DNA of 34,631 nt from Alphaproteobacteria bacterium (GTDB lineage Bacteria; Pseudomonadota; Alphaproteobacteria; Rickettsiales; JABCZZ01), in NCBI GenBank assembly GCA_013286285.1, contig JABDGA010000012.1, positions 1 to 34,631 of the forward strand, read 5' to 3'. Shown piece after piece: positions 14,066 to 22,634 of this stretch. The notes below the pieces were generated by a model. That model did no database searches, was not told the origin of the DNA, and saw nothing but the letters and a program-made list of their open reading frames with translations. A program made the position numbers and the translations under genes. Numbering within the stretch: position 1 is the first letter of the stretch; each line of letters begins with the position of its first letter.

Positions 14066-15757
14066 ATGATCAAAACGTTCCTGTTAAGAACTACCTCCTT
14101 ATTCGTCTTTGCGGGGATGGTTACCTGTGGTTCGGACAATGCGGCTGCATATGATCCAAACCGGCAGCACCATATGTTGCCGAGTATAGAAATCAATCTG
14201 GATGTGTTGAACGATATCGCGGAAAAGCCGGTATATACCCGTCCCGAACCGGCACCGTCGTTTAGGGAAGAAGCCATCCAGCTGGAGGCAAGGCCTGTTG
14301 CGAAGGCACCCGTGGAAGCTGCTCCGGTAAAGCATAAGCAGCTGAAGCATAAAAAGAAGCCTTCCCACCGACAGCGCAAGGTAGATACGGCACCGGAAGT
14401 ACAGGTCGTGGCGGATAAAGAGGCGGAGGCAAATCTCGCGCCTGTCCCGATGCCGCCTAAACCCAAGCCTCCTGTAAAGCTGCAGAAAAAACCCTTGCCT
14501 GTGCAAATGCCTGCGCCGGTGATTGAGTCATTGCCCGCGCCTCCTCCGCCACCGCCGCCGGTTCCTGTTAAACCTGCAGTGAATACAAAACCGCAAAACG
14601 TCAAGAAAACTGCGCCCGCTGCACCAATAGAGGCATTGCCCAGCGATTTCACGGATCTTGCCAAGCCGTCGGTGATGCCTGTGCCTCCGTCACTTCCACC
14701 GCTTCCTCAGGCGAAGCCCACTCCGCTTCCGCCCACACCGACGGTAAAGGCAGTAGAACCATTGCCGCAGATTAACGGGCTGCCGTCTTTACCGGTAACT
14801 CCTCCGGCGCTGCCCCCGCTTCCGGAAACCGGAGCAATGCCGCCAGTGCATAAACCCCCGATACAGGAAATAGAACAACTACCGCAACCGGAACAATTAC
14901 CTCCCGTACCGGCGACGCCGCCCTCACTTCCGGCACTACCTAAAATGGGAACAGTGCCCCCTGCGCATAAATCCCCGGTGCAGGAAATAGAGCAATTGCC
15001 GCAACCTGAGCAAATGCCGTCTTTACCGGGGACACCTCCGGTACCGCCTTCGCTTCCCGCCCTTCCGGAGCTGGGGAACGCATCGCCTGTGCATGCGGCT
15101 CCGGTACAGAAGATCGAGCGGTTGCCGCAGCCGGAGCAGATGCCACCCTTACCCGCGACGCCTCCTTCGCTTCCGCCATTGCCGCCCATGGGCGTACCGT
15201 CCTCCTTGCCGCCTGCGTCTGCGCCGGGATTGCCCTCCCTTCCGCCACTGCCGGAGAGTAAGCCTGTGCCGGTTACGCATAAGCCGTCGGCGGCTGCCCA
15301 GCCATTGCCTGAAATAGGCATGATGCCGTCTGCGATTACGCCCGCGCCTCCCTCTTCGCCGCCGCCGCTGGTCGAAGCAAAGAAAGGCAGCGCGCCTCCG
15401 CCACCTGCCGCGCCTGTGAAAACAGAGAGCAACGCAGCAGGTTCCAAGCCCGATCTGCAGATAGTCTTTAATGAGAATGAAACCGAGATTCCGTTGAACA
15501 TGACGGGTAAGCTTGATGACATTTCCAAATGGCTTGTCAGCCATGCTAATGCACGCGTCAGCGTGGTGGCCTATGCCTCCGGTTCGGAATCGGCCAGCAT
15601 TTATCCCAAGAGGGTTTCGCTCGCGCGTGGAATCGCGGTGCGTAATGCCCTGATTTCCAAGAATAGCCTGGATGTGGAGCGTATCACCGTCAAGGCGCTG
15701 GGCAATAAAAGCGAGTCGGGGCCAAGCAACCGGGTGGATCTGTTCATCATACAATAG
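14066..15757 (+). CDS. Proline-rich envelope protein with C-terminal OmpA-like domain
   Basis: 563 residues. The N-terminus is a signal peptide (MIKTFLLRTTSLFVFAGMV, likely cut after DNAAA); the cysteine in MVTCG does not make a good lipobox. Residues ~70-455 are dominated by proline, with Lys/Arg patches. They contain three tandem units of about 40 residues (about 257-385) built around xPVQEIEQLPQPEQxPPLPATPPSLPxLP. The last ~100 residues (LQIVFNENETEIPL to RVDLFIIQ) resemble an OmpA/MotB peptidoglycan-binding domain: the LARGIAVRNAL helix keeps the conserved arginine, but the usual TD motif is replaced by SGSES, so binding of diaminopimelate is uncertain. The inference is a periplasm-spanning or surface-stalk protein anchored at peptidoglycan. 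It lies between the aminotransferase and ppx genes, and a half copy of repeat D follows the stop. Confidence 0.8.
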   Translation: MIKTFLLRTTSLFVFAGMVTCGSDNAAAYDPNRQHHMLPSIEINLDVLNDIAEKPVYTRPEPAPSFREEAIQLEARPVAKAPVEAAPVKHKQLKHKKKPSHRQRKVDTAPEVQVVADKEAEANLAPVPMPPKPKPPVKLQKKPLPVQMPAPVIESLPAPPPPPPPVPVKPAVNTKPQNVKKTAPAAPIEALPSDFTDLAKPSVMPVPPSLPPLPQAKPTPLPPTPTVKAVEPLPQINGLPSLPVTPPALPPLPETGAMPPVHKPPIQEIEQLPQPEQLPPVPATPPSLPALPKMGTVPPAHKSPVQEIEQLPQPEQMPSLPGTPPVPPSLPALPELGNASPVHAAPVQKIERLPQPEQMPPLPATPPSLPPLPPMGVPSSLPPASAPGLPSLPPLPESKPVPVTHKPSAAAQPLPEIGMMPSAITPAPPSSPPPLVEAKKGSAPPPPAAPVKTESNAAGSKPDLQIVFNENETEIPLNMTGKLDDISKWLVSHANARVSVVAYASGSESASIYPKRVSLARGIAVRNALISKNSLDVERITVKALGNKSESGPSNRVDLFIIQ

Positions 15758-15758
15758 G

Positions 15759-15780
15759 CTTCCTCTGAAACTCTACTGCG
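15759..15780 (+). repeat. Repeat D, half copy
   Basis: CTTCCTCTGAAACTCTACTG (and CG) matches 27655-27676 at all but one of 22 positions. It begins one base after the stop of the OmpA-like gene. No inverted partner arm is visible here, so this is a half element. Confidence 0.6.
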
Positions 15781-15837
15781 ACTTTTCCTATTCCTTTGGA
15801 AAGATAGTGTGTTACATAAGGAAATGGAAAGTGATTT

Positions 15838-16896
15838 ATGAGACATGATACGATACGCCAGCCGGCTGACATGGAGCAGCACCAGGGGAAAAATGTACCG
15901 GTATTTGCCGCGCTGGATCTGGGCACCAATAATTGCCGCCTGCTGATTGCGCGTCCGTCCGTGTACCCGATAGGAGTGGAGTACGGGATAAAGGTGATTG
16001 ACAGCTTTTCCCGCATTGTGCGTCTTGGCGAAGGCCTCAGTGCCAGTAACCGTCTTTTGCCGGACGCCATGCACCGGACCCTGGCCGCGCTTAAGACATG
16101 CCAGAAAAAAGTGGAACGTCTCCAGGTGCCGTTTGCACGTTATGTGGCCACCGAAGCCTGCCGGCAGGCGGATAACAGTGAAGAATTCCTTGCCCTGGTA
16201 AAGAACGAAACCGGCCTAGAGATTGAAACCATCAGTAACGAAGAAGAAGCTAAGCTCGCGTTTCTCGGCTGCTCCAGCCTGCTGTTGCCGCAATCCGAGC
16301 ATGCGCTGGTGTTCGATATCGGCGGCGGCAGCACGGAATTCCTGTGGGTCAAGCGTGACAACATGGCGCCGCCGGAGCTTTTGTGTGACCACCGCATCAT
16401 TGATTGGCTTTCGCTCAACCAGGGCGTCATGAATCTGTCGGAGAAGTTTGGCGGCACGGCGTTTTCCGAAATGTATTTCGATGAGCTGGTGGGGCATCTG
16501 GTGAAAACCCTGCGCGCGTTCGATCGCAAAAACAAGATCAGCGAAGCGGCTGCTGCCGGATGCGTGCAGTTGCTTTCCACCTCCGGCACGCTGACCACAT
16601 TGGCTGCGATCCATCTGGGGCTGCCACATTATGAGCGTTCGCGCGTAGACGGTATCAGCTTCGAGCTGGACGATTTGCGCGATGCGGCGCAGTCCATCCT
16701 TGCCATGCGCCCCTCCGAGCGTTCGGCCAATGCCTGCATCGGGCCGGAGCGTTCGGATTACATCGTTTCCGGCTGTGCCATTTTCGAAGCGATATGCACC
16801 TTATGGCCCATCGCCAAAATCACCGTCGCTGACCGCGGCGTGCGTGAAGGGGTAATCATCTCCCTGATGCATGAATATATGCGGGGGACGATGTAA
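15838..16896 (+). CDS. ppx: Ppx/GppA family phosphatase (exopolyphosphatase or pppGpp phosphohydrolase)
   Basis: ASKHA-fold phosphatase acting on polyphosphate and/or pppGpp, so linked to the stringent response and phosphate storage. 352 residues, the short form usual in Alphaproteobacteria (no C-terminal HD-like extension). Phosphate 1 loop AALDLGTNNCRLLIARP (around residues 29-45), the ATEACRQADN and EIETISNEEEAKLAFLG blocks, phosphate 2 loop LVFDIGGGSTEFLWV (about 157-171), and the adenosine-like motif LSTSGTLTTLAAIHL are all present. The C-terminal ERSDYIVSGCAIFEAI and VADRGVREGVI close the domain. Ppx versus GppA activity cannot be separated by sight. GGAAAG lies about 9 nt upstream of the ATG at 15838; a second ATG is at 15871. 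In many relatives an rRNA methyltransferase gene (rlmE) follows; here a convergent orphan does instead. Confidence 0.92.
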   Translation: MRHDTIRQPADMEQHQGKNVPVFAALDLGTNNCRLLIARPSVYPIGVEYGIKVIDSFSRIVRLGEGLSASNRLLPDAMHRTLAALKTCQKKVERLQVPFARYVATEACRQADNSEEFLALVKNETGLEIETISNEEEAKLAFLGCSSLLLPQSEHALVFDIGGGSTEFLWVKRDNMAPPELLCDHRIIDWLSLNQGVMNLSEKFGGTAFSEMYFDELVGHLVKTLRAFDRKNKISEAAAAGCVQLLSTSGTLTTLAAIHLGLPHYERSRVDGISFELDDLRDAAQSILAMRPSERSANACIGPERSDYIVSGCAIFEAICTLWPIAKITVADRGVREGVIISLMHEYMRGTM

Positions 16897-16905
16897 TAAG
16901 CCATT

Positions 16906-17589
16906 TTATTTATTCCTCTCGCTTTGATCTCTCATGGCTTGTAGAAGTATCTGAGCAGCTTTAGGGTCAGTAAAGCTTACACGCCCTTTTGTTAGCTGGG
17001 TTCCTTTTTCAGTATAAGAAGAACCTAATACTGTGCTGGCAGCAGTGATTACGATTCTTGCATCTTCGGGATTTAGCGCCTCAAACTCTACCCCTCCATC
17101 TGTTTCTACTGGATGGTGAGATGATAAGATTATAGCTGCTTTGTCTAATAGGATGGATGAAGATTGTTCTTGCGCAGTGATACTGCCATTCTCTTTAGAT
17201 GCAAAAAATCTTCGATCTCCAATGGTGTGCTGTACACCATAGGAATTTCCAAGTGGCGGGAATTCTTGTGTAGAGTTTAGCAGCGAGGCTTTTTGTTCAG
17301 GGTTTAATAGCCAGGGCGATGGTTCAGATGTGTCCTGGGCAAGTGCAAGCATCATATTTAGTTGTTCTTCATTAAGAATAACACCTAATTCCAGCAACCG
17401 TGGCGCTACTGCATCAAAAAGAATATATATAAATTTCTCGGAAACATAGTATTCTTTAATACCATTAGTATTAAGAAGAGATGCTGCACCTGCTTGATTA
17501 TTAATGCGCCACACAGGCGGATTCCGGTTATCAAACTGTGCTTCATTAGATAATATTTGTCGTAGTGCCTCTTCCGGAAGGTCTTCCAT
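16906..17589 (-). CDS. Hypothetical protein, AT-rich orphan
   Basis: 227 residues that I do not recognise. The start ATG at 17589 has AAAGGG about 8 nt upstream. There is no signal peptide or membrane helix. The sequence is rich in Asn, Gln, Ser and Glu, with a helical-looking start (LPEEALRQILSNEAQ) and end (AAQILLQAMRDQSERNK). A feature is the string EFEALNPEDARIVITAASTVLGSSYTEKGTQ. Base composition is clearly more AT-rich than the flanking ppx and ftsH genes, with many A/T-ending codons, which suggests recent acquisition or relaxed selection. It is convergent with ppx (9 bp between stops) and about 180 bp from ftsH. It resembles the other orphan at 21674-22615 in style but not in visible sequence. 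A secreted or effector role would be speculation. Confidence 0.7.
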   Translation of the reverse strand: MEDLPEEALRQILSNEAQFDNRNPPVWRINNQAGAASLLNTNGIKEYYVSEKFIYILFDAVAPRLLELGVILNEEQLNMMLALAQDTSEPSPWLLNPEQKASLLNSTQEFPPLGNSYGVQHTIGDRRFFASKENGSITAQEQSSSILLDKAAIILSSHHPVETDGGVEFEALNPEDARIVITAASTVLGSSYTEKGTQLTKGRVSFTDPKAAQILLQAMRDQSERNK

Positions 17590-17768
17590 CTAGTAACCCT
17601 TTCCCTAGTCGGATGATGGTCTTAGTTATACTGTAGTCAGGAACTTCTATAATGGCACCTTAGCCAAGGTATTTAATAAAGCTCTGTCTTCTTTCTGCCA
17701 TAAAATACTCCTTAAAAACACCATAAAACTCTGCCCCTTTTTGGGCTATCCGGCAAAAAGTATTTCGT

Positions 17769-19703
17769 TTACGCCGTTGCTGGTTTCTCATCCAGCGCGC
17801 CATCGGTTTTCTTGCGGCTAGAAGGGACAGAGGTCTTGGTGGCGGGTTTGCTGCCGCTATCGTTATTATTGCGGTCAAGCGGCTCGCCTTTTAAGAGCGC
17901 CTTGATATCCGCGCCGCTCAAGGTTTCGTATTCCAGCAGGTTCTTGGCGATGAGATGCAGCTCATCCATATGCTCGGTCAGGATTTCCTTGGCCTTCGTA
18001 TGCGCGCCTTCGACGATTTCACGCACTTCCTCATCAATGAGCGCCGCCGTTTTGCTGGACACCTTGCTCGCCGCGGCGCCACTATAGGCATCCTGGTTGT
18101 CAGAGCCGTAGAAAAGCGGGCCAAGCTTGTCGCTCATGCCCCATTCGGTGACCATCGCGCGCGCCAGTGCGGTGACGTATTTAATATCCGAAGACGCGCC
18201 GCTCGATACTTTATCGTGCCCGAATATCAGCTCTTCGGCAACCCGGCCTCCCATGGCGATGGCAAGGTCTGCATACATTTTTTCACGCAGGTAAGAAATT
18301 TTGTCCGCTTCCGGCAGGCGCATCACCATGCCGAGCGCCCGGCCACGCGGAATAATCGTGGCTTTGTGGATCTGGTCGGCAGATGGCTGATGCACGGATA
18401 CCAACGCATGGCCGCCCTCGTGATAAGCAGTCATTTTCTTTTCTTCCTCGCTGATGACCATGGATTTGCGCTCCGCCCCCATCATTACCTTGTCCTTGGC
18501 AGCTTCAAGCTCTTTCATGGTTACGACTTTCTTGCCATTGCGAGCGGCGAGGAGCGCGGCTTCATTCACGAGATTCGCGAGATCGGCACCGGAAAAGCCT
18601 GGTGTACCGCGTGCAATGGTGCGCGCGCTGACATCGGGAGCCATGGGGACTTTTTTCAGATGCACTTCGAGAATCTTCTCGCGTCCATTAATATCAGGGT
18701 TAGGCACCGTGATCTGACGATCAAAACGGCCCGGACGCAGCAGCGCCGGGTCAAGCACGTCGGGACGATTGGTTGCCGCAACGATGATGACGCCTTCATT
18801 GGCTTCAAAGCCATCCATTTCTACTAACATCTGGTTGAGCGTCTGCTCGCGTTCGTCGTTGCCGCCACCCATGCCGATACCGCGATGGCGGCCAACGGCA
18901 TCAATTTCATCAATGAAAATGATACAGGGGGCATTTTTCTTACCCTGCTCGAACATATCGCGCACGCGGCTTGCGCCTACGCCCACGAACATCTCGACGA
19001 AATCGGAGCCGGAGATGGTGAAGAACGGCACCCCGGCCTCACCGGCGATAGCACGCGCCAGCAAGGTCTTACCGGTTCCCGGAGGGCCAACCAGTAAACA
19101 GCCTTTGGGGATTTTTCCACCCAGGCGCTGAAATTTCTGGGGGTCTTTCAGGAAATCTACGATCTCGGCAAGCTCGTCCTTGGCTTCGTCAATCCCCGCG
19201 ACATCCTCAAACGTCACTTTGCCGGTTTTTTCCGTCAGCAGGCGTGCGCGTGACTTGCCGAAACCCAATGCTCCACCGCGACCGCCATCCTTGCCCTGCA
19301 TCTGACGCATGAAGAAGATATAAATACCGACCAGCAACAGGAGGGGGAACCAGGAAAGCAGCGCGTTCCATACCGCATCCATACCGGAATTATCAGGCGT
19401 TGCCGAGATTCTGATTTTTTTCTTCAGGAGCGTCTCCACCAGATTCGGATCTTCGGGGGCATAGGTGATAAAGCGCTCATTATTGGTGGTATAGTGGCCC
19501 AGGATGGTGGTACTTGGCGAGTCGGGAGCTTTTTTGATAATGACGTCCGCCACTTCACCGGCATCCACCTTGGCGATGAAATCCGAAAACGCTAGCCGTT
19601 CATGGCTGTTAACTTCCGTGCCGCCTTCGAACATGTTAAACATGACCAGCAGCAGGAGGAATACGACGAGCCAGATGACAATGTTGCGGGTGATTTTGGG
19701 CAT
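17769..19703 (-). CDS. ftsH: ATP-dependent zinc metalloprotease FtsH
   Basis: Membrane-anchored hexameric AAA+ protease that degrades misfolded membrane proteins and regulatory substrates. About 644 residues, normal length. TM1 lies at about residues 8-24, a periplasmic domain follows, and TM2 is near 114-132. The AAA module has Walker A GPPGTGKT (206-213), Walker [16 protein letters not shown], the pore-loop motif [13 protein letters not shown], and the second-region arginines in RPGRFDRQI. The zinc protease site is HEGGH in [14 protein letters not shown], with the downstream glutamate/aspartate region [12 protein letters not shown]. The open frame runs to 19742, but the predicted transcription start (~19738) and family alignment place the true start at MPKITRN (19703). 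The usual neighbour tilS is missing; a CpaF-like gene lies upstream instead. Confidence 0.96.
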   Translation of the reverse strand: MPKITRNIVIWLVVFLLLLVMFNMFEGGTEVNSHERLAFSDFIAKVDAGEVADVIIKKAPDSPSTTILGHYTTNNERFITYAPEDPNLVETLLKKKIRISATPDNSGMDAVWNALLSWFPLLLLVGIYIFFMRQMQGKDGGRGGALGFGKSRARLLTEKTGKVTFEDVAGIDEAKDELAEIVDFLKDPQKFQRLGGKIPKGCLLVGPPGTGKTLLARAIAGEAGVPFFTISGSDFVEMFVGVGASRVRDMFEQGKKNAPCIIFIDEIDAVGRHRGIGMGGGNDEREQTLNQMLVEMDGFEANEGVIIVAATNRPDVLDPALLRPGRFDRQITVPNPDINGREKILEVHLKKVPMAPDVSARTIARGTPGFSGADLANLVNEAALLAARNGKKVVTMKELEAAKDKVMMGAERKSMVISEEEKKMTAYHEGGHALVSVHQPSADQIHKATIIPRGRALGMVMRLPEADKISYLREKMYADLAIAMGGRVAEELIFGHDKVSSGASSDIKYVTALARAMVTEWGMSDKLGPLFYGSDNQDAYSGAAASKVSSKTAALIDEEVREIVEGAHTKAKEILTEHMDELHLIAKNLLEYETLSGADIKALLKGEPLDRNNNDSGSKPATKTSVPSSRKKTDGALDEKPATA

Positions 19704-19744
19704 AATTTTTCTTTTACACGGAACAAAAGCGGTTATAGGCATCT

Positions 19745-19773
19745 AATATAGTGCAAAAAAAGCATTTTGTCAT
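19745..19773 (-). promoter_or_regulatory. Probable ftsH promoter
   Basis: On the minus strand, ATGACA (19773-19768), a 17-nt spacer and TATATT (19750-19745); predicted start near 19738, 35 nt before the ftsH ATG at 19703. Each box is one base from consensus. No strong sigma32-type element was noticed. Confidence 0.6.
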
Positions 19774-19827
19774 CCACTACCCGGAAATAATATCGTGCTA
19801 TTCCCCTAAAATACGGGATTCACTATT

Positions 19828-19855
19828 GGTTTCGCGTTGTCCGTTGCGCGTAACG
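19828..19855 (+). repeat. Short degenerate heptamer run between ftsH and the CpaF-like gene
   Basis: GGTTTCG, CGTTGTC, CGTTGCG, CGTAACG follow each other with a 7-nt period. The units resemble the GTTGC core of the lnt/hscA heptamers, but the array is short and imperfect, so its membership in the family is tentative. Confidence 0.35.
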
Positions 19856-19861
19856 TACCGC

Positions 19862-21301
19862 TTAAGCCTGTTTGCCCAGGCGCACGGCCTTGGGGAATTT
19901 GACGCCCAGCGCGTTCTCCAGGCGTTCGATATCGCCGTAATATTCGATGCGACGCACGAAGCGCGGCATGATACCCGACCATTTGAATTTGCCGATGACC
20001 CTGCCGGCAGCGTCTTCACCTTCGGCTTTGAAGTTGAACAGATCGTGCATGGTAATCATATCGCCTTCCATGCCGACCACTTCCGACACGAAAGTGATAC
20101 GCCGGTGGCCGTCGCGCATACGGCTGATCTGCACGATGAGGTGCAGGGCCGAGGCGATCTGGTAGCGCAGGGATTTCATTGGAATCTGTAGATCGGTCAT
20201 GCTGATCATGTTTTCCAGACGGGAAAGCGCATCGCGCGGGTGGTTGGCATGTATGGTGGTAAGCGAACCTTCATGGCCGCTGTTCATGGCCTGAAGCATG
20301 TCGAACGCTTCCGCACCGCGCACCTCGCCGACAATAATACGATCCGGACGCATGCGCAGGGCGTTGCGCACCAGATCGCGGATGGATACGTCCTCATCGG
20401 CGTGCATCCCGACATGGTGCGGGCGGGTTTCCAGGCGCACCACATGCGGCTGCAGGAGTTTTAATTCCGCAGCGTCTTCGATGGTGACCACGCGCTCTTC
20501 CTTATCAATATGTTCCGAAATCGCATTGAGGAGCGTGGTTTTACCGGAGCCGGTGCCGCCGGAAATAACGATATTGAGACGGCATTTTCCTGCCACTTTA
20601 AGAAATTCGGCTACTTCCCGGTTCATATTGCCGTTTTCCACCATGGAATCGAGCGTGATCCGGCGCTTGGAGAATTTGCGGATGGAGATACTGGTTCCAT
20701 CCACCGCCAGCGGCGGGGCGATGATATTGACGCGGCTGCCGTCGAGCAGGCGGGCATCCACCAGCGGGCGGTCCCTGTCAATTTTACGCCCGATATCTTT
20801 CACGATATTATTCGCCAGTGCATACACCTGGTCGTCGCTGGAAAATGCAATGCCGGTTTTTTCCAGAATGCCGGAGCGTTCTACATAAATGCTGTTGCAG
20901 CCGTTTATGAGAATGTCGTTGATGCTGTCATCATTGATAAGCGAGGCGATAGGTCCCATATCGGATTGGGCGTTATTGCCCTTGGCAGGTGTTGGGCCCG
21001 CTTCTGTATGCGTTGCAGGTGTCGAGGGTTCCGTGGTGTTAGTGATCGGCACTCTGCTGAGCAGTTTTTCTACATCCGGAAGGGCAAGTAGATCAATAGT
21101 TGCAGAAGCGCGCGCGATGACCGTGTCCTCAAAGGATTCTCCACGGATAAGGCTTTTCGCTCCGAAGATTTCACCTACCCCTGCGATGCGGCTTTCGCCT
21201 TTATGTATGACCTCCACCTTACCGGACAACAGGATAAAGGCGTTTTCGCAACTGCCGCCTTCCTCGCAGATAATTTCGTCCTTGGAAAAAGAGTGGATCA
21301 T
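19862..21301 (-). CDS. CpaF/TadA-type secretion ATPase with N-terminal cyclic-nucleotide-binding-like domain
   Basis: 479 residues. Residues 1-85 form a cNMP-binding-like beta-roll ([43 protein letters not shown]). A low-complexity Pro/Thr linker spans about 86-115. From there the protein is a CpaF/VirB11-family ATPase: [17 protein letters not shown], the [19 protein letters not shown] block, Walker A GGTGSGKT (248-255), the Asp box VTIEDAAEL, Walker [17 protein letters not shown] and the His box GSLTTIHAN. Such ATPases power Tad pilus assembly or type IV secretion. The phosphate-binding cassette is degenerate (FGAKSL in place of FGE-A-L, no matching arginine), so nucleotide binding is doubtful and the domain may act as a dimerisation or sensing module. 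No other tad genes flank it. TAGGA precedes the ATG at 21301. Confidence 0.88.
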   Translation of the reverse strand: MIHSFSKDEIICEEGGSCENAFILLSGKVEVIHKGESRIAGVGEIFGAKSLIRGESFEDTVIARASATIDLLALPDVEKLLSRVPITNTTEPSTPATHTEAGPTPAKGNNAQSDMGPIASLINDDSINDILINGCNSIYVERSGILEKTGIAFSSDDQVYALANNIVKDIGRKIDRDRPLVDARLLDGSRVNIIAPPLAVDGTSISIRKFSKRRITLDSMVENGNMNREVAEFLKVAGKCRLNIVISGGTGSGKTTLLNAISEHIDKEERVVTIEDAAELKLLQPHVVRLETRPHHVGMHADEDVSIRDLVRNALRMRPDRIIVGEVRGAEAFDMLQAMNSGHEGSLTTIHANHPRDALSRLENMISMTDLQIPMKSLRYQIASALHLIVQISRMRDGHRRITFVSEVVGMEGDMITMHDLFNFKAEGEDAAGRVIGKFKWSGIMPRFVRRIEYYGDIERLENALGVKFPKAVRLGKQA

Positions 21302-21673
21302 TGGTCCTACCTGAACTGGTTAATCTGTCGCCCACGGTAAATCTAACAGAAAAATGTAAAAATTCTCTTAATATGACGAAGTTTTAGCAAATAGTTAAGA
21401 CATGTTCCAATGACTGCTAGCGCATGTAGCAAATAAAGAATTCTGTGTTGTTTTCTCTTTGATACGTATATTTTTACTTGCTTTCCTTGCATGCCGCACC
21501 CCGTTGTACGACGATGCTGGATTCCCGCAATAAATCCAGGGTGATATATTTATAATATATACAATAAGTTATATTATTCGCTCAATAATCTTAAGATATA
21601 CAAGAGTGTCACGAAATTGTCATTTCTTTATGTTAATGTGTACTTACGTAATCAAGCTTTAAGGGTAAAAATT
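21302..21673. other. AT-rich intergenic region between divergent CpaF-like and orphan genes
   Basis: 372 bp with no gene I can support. It holds a 7-bp hairpin CTGGATT / AATCCAG around 21509-21530 and a very AT-rich stretch at 21545-21600 with several TATAAT-like strings, too many to choose one promoter. AAGGG about 9 nt before the ATG at 21674 is the likely ribosome-binding site for the rightward gene. Confidence 0.5.
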
Positions 21674-22615
21674 ATGACAGGCTCATATTCACAAACCAGA
21701 CGCGACTATTTAAATCAATTAGGGGAGGGGGTTGAAAATATAAGAAAAACATTAGGGATATTTGCGTCGAATGAAGTAATTATACCAATCCTTAGAGAGC
21801 AAGCGGCACGGTCTGCGGAGACAGCCCAATCATATGGACATAAAATTAACCCACAACAAGGAAAATTGGCAAAAGAACTTACAGAGAAAGTTACTGAAGA
21901 ATTTATAGCCGCGATGTATGCGGGAAAGACAAACGAGAAGGGATACTTTGATCCTGATGGTATGACTCCTGCAGAAAGAACCGCAGCTCGGCAACAGGCT
22001 GGTAAGACTACGGTAAAAGAAAAAAAAGATGCTTCTTCTGCACAATTTTCCTCACCATCTATTGATCCGGATGGGGAAAATGTGCGAGGAAGGTCTGCTC
22101 AGGGGGCTGCGTCCCAGCCATCCCGACCGCAACATGATGATATAGAAAAGCAAAGCAGTGTTGCTGCTAGAAGGACTTTACTAGATGGCTTAGCAAGCTA
22201 CACGGAGAGCCGAAGGCAAGGAGGAGCTTCTGACCCTGAAATTGTGCAGGAAATACTAGCGCAACCGCGAATAGATTCACAAGTTGTCCTTGAATTTTTA
22301 GTAGCGCTGAAAGATGGAAGAAAAAACGATAGGGAATTGATAGATCCTGACGGACAGCAAGTAGAGAACCGTCAAGGCCAGGCAGTAGGGCAGGGGAGTG
22401 AGGCCATTACTCCAAGTCCAACTCCACAACGTGTTGGCCAACAGGTCCCTCGCCAGCCTGGCCAAGTCACAGAAACTGCTGTAAGTGAGAGAAATAGAGA
22501 AGGAACTATGATTATTCCGGAAGTGACTACACACGAGAACCAACCAGAACGAATAGAAATTCAGGCAAACATCGCTGCTTTAAAAGCTAAAGTGCGTTCC
22601 GAACGGGGGGTATAA
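21674..22615 (+). CDS. Hypothetical protein with three DPDG motifs, AT-rich orphan
   Basis: 313 residues that I do not recognise. The open frame begins at 21617, but AAGGG upstream of 21674 and the atypical extension favour MTGSYSQTRRDYL as the start. The N-terminal ~80 residues look alpha-helical (LNQLGEGVENIRKTLGIF, KLAKELTEKVTEEFIAAMY). The rest is Gln/Glu/Arg/Ser-rich and probably flexible. The motif [FI]DPDG occurs three times, at about residues 92-96, 130-134 and 223-227, each leading into a disordered-looking polar stretch. A helical segment (RRTLLDGLASYTESRRQ, PEIVQEILAQPRIDSQVVLEFLVALKDGRK) lies between the second and third. No signal peptide or membrane helix. The AT-rich composition differs from its neighbours. 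Convergent with the CckA-like gene, with 19 bp between stops. Confidence 0.7.
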   Translation: MTGSYSQTRRDYLNQLGEGVENIRKTLGIFASNEVIIPILREQAARSAETAQSYGHKINPQQGKLAKELTEKVTEEFIAAMYAGKTNEKGYFDPDGMTPAERTAARQQAGKTTVKEKKDASSAQFSSPSIDPDGENVRGRSAQGAASQPSRPQHDDIEKQSSVAARRTLLDGLASYTESRRQGGASDPEIVQEILAQPRIDSQVVLEFLVALKDGRKNDRELIDPDGQQVENRQGQAVGQGSEAITPSPTPQRVGQQVPRQPGQVTETAVSERNREGTMIIPEVTTHENQPERIEIQANIAALKAKVRSERGV

Positions 22616-22634
22616 TTCGCTATATCGACGGAAG

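Noticed and set aside
14707-15528. 273-residue glycine-rich ORF antisense to the proline-rich gene
   Set aside because: Gly-rich sequence is simply the complement of proline codons; it is a compositional shadow.
17955-18827. 290-residue plus-strand ORF antisense to ftsH
   Set aside because: Mirror of the conserved AAA+ domain, His/Arg-rich, no start signals.
21509-21530. Remnant of a dispersed repeat (GCTGGATTCCCGC-like)
   Set aside because: A short hairpin without a second copy in the window; too little to support a repeat call.
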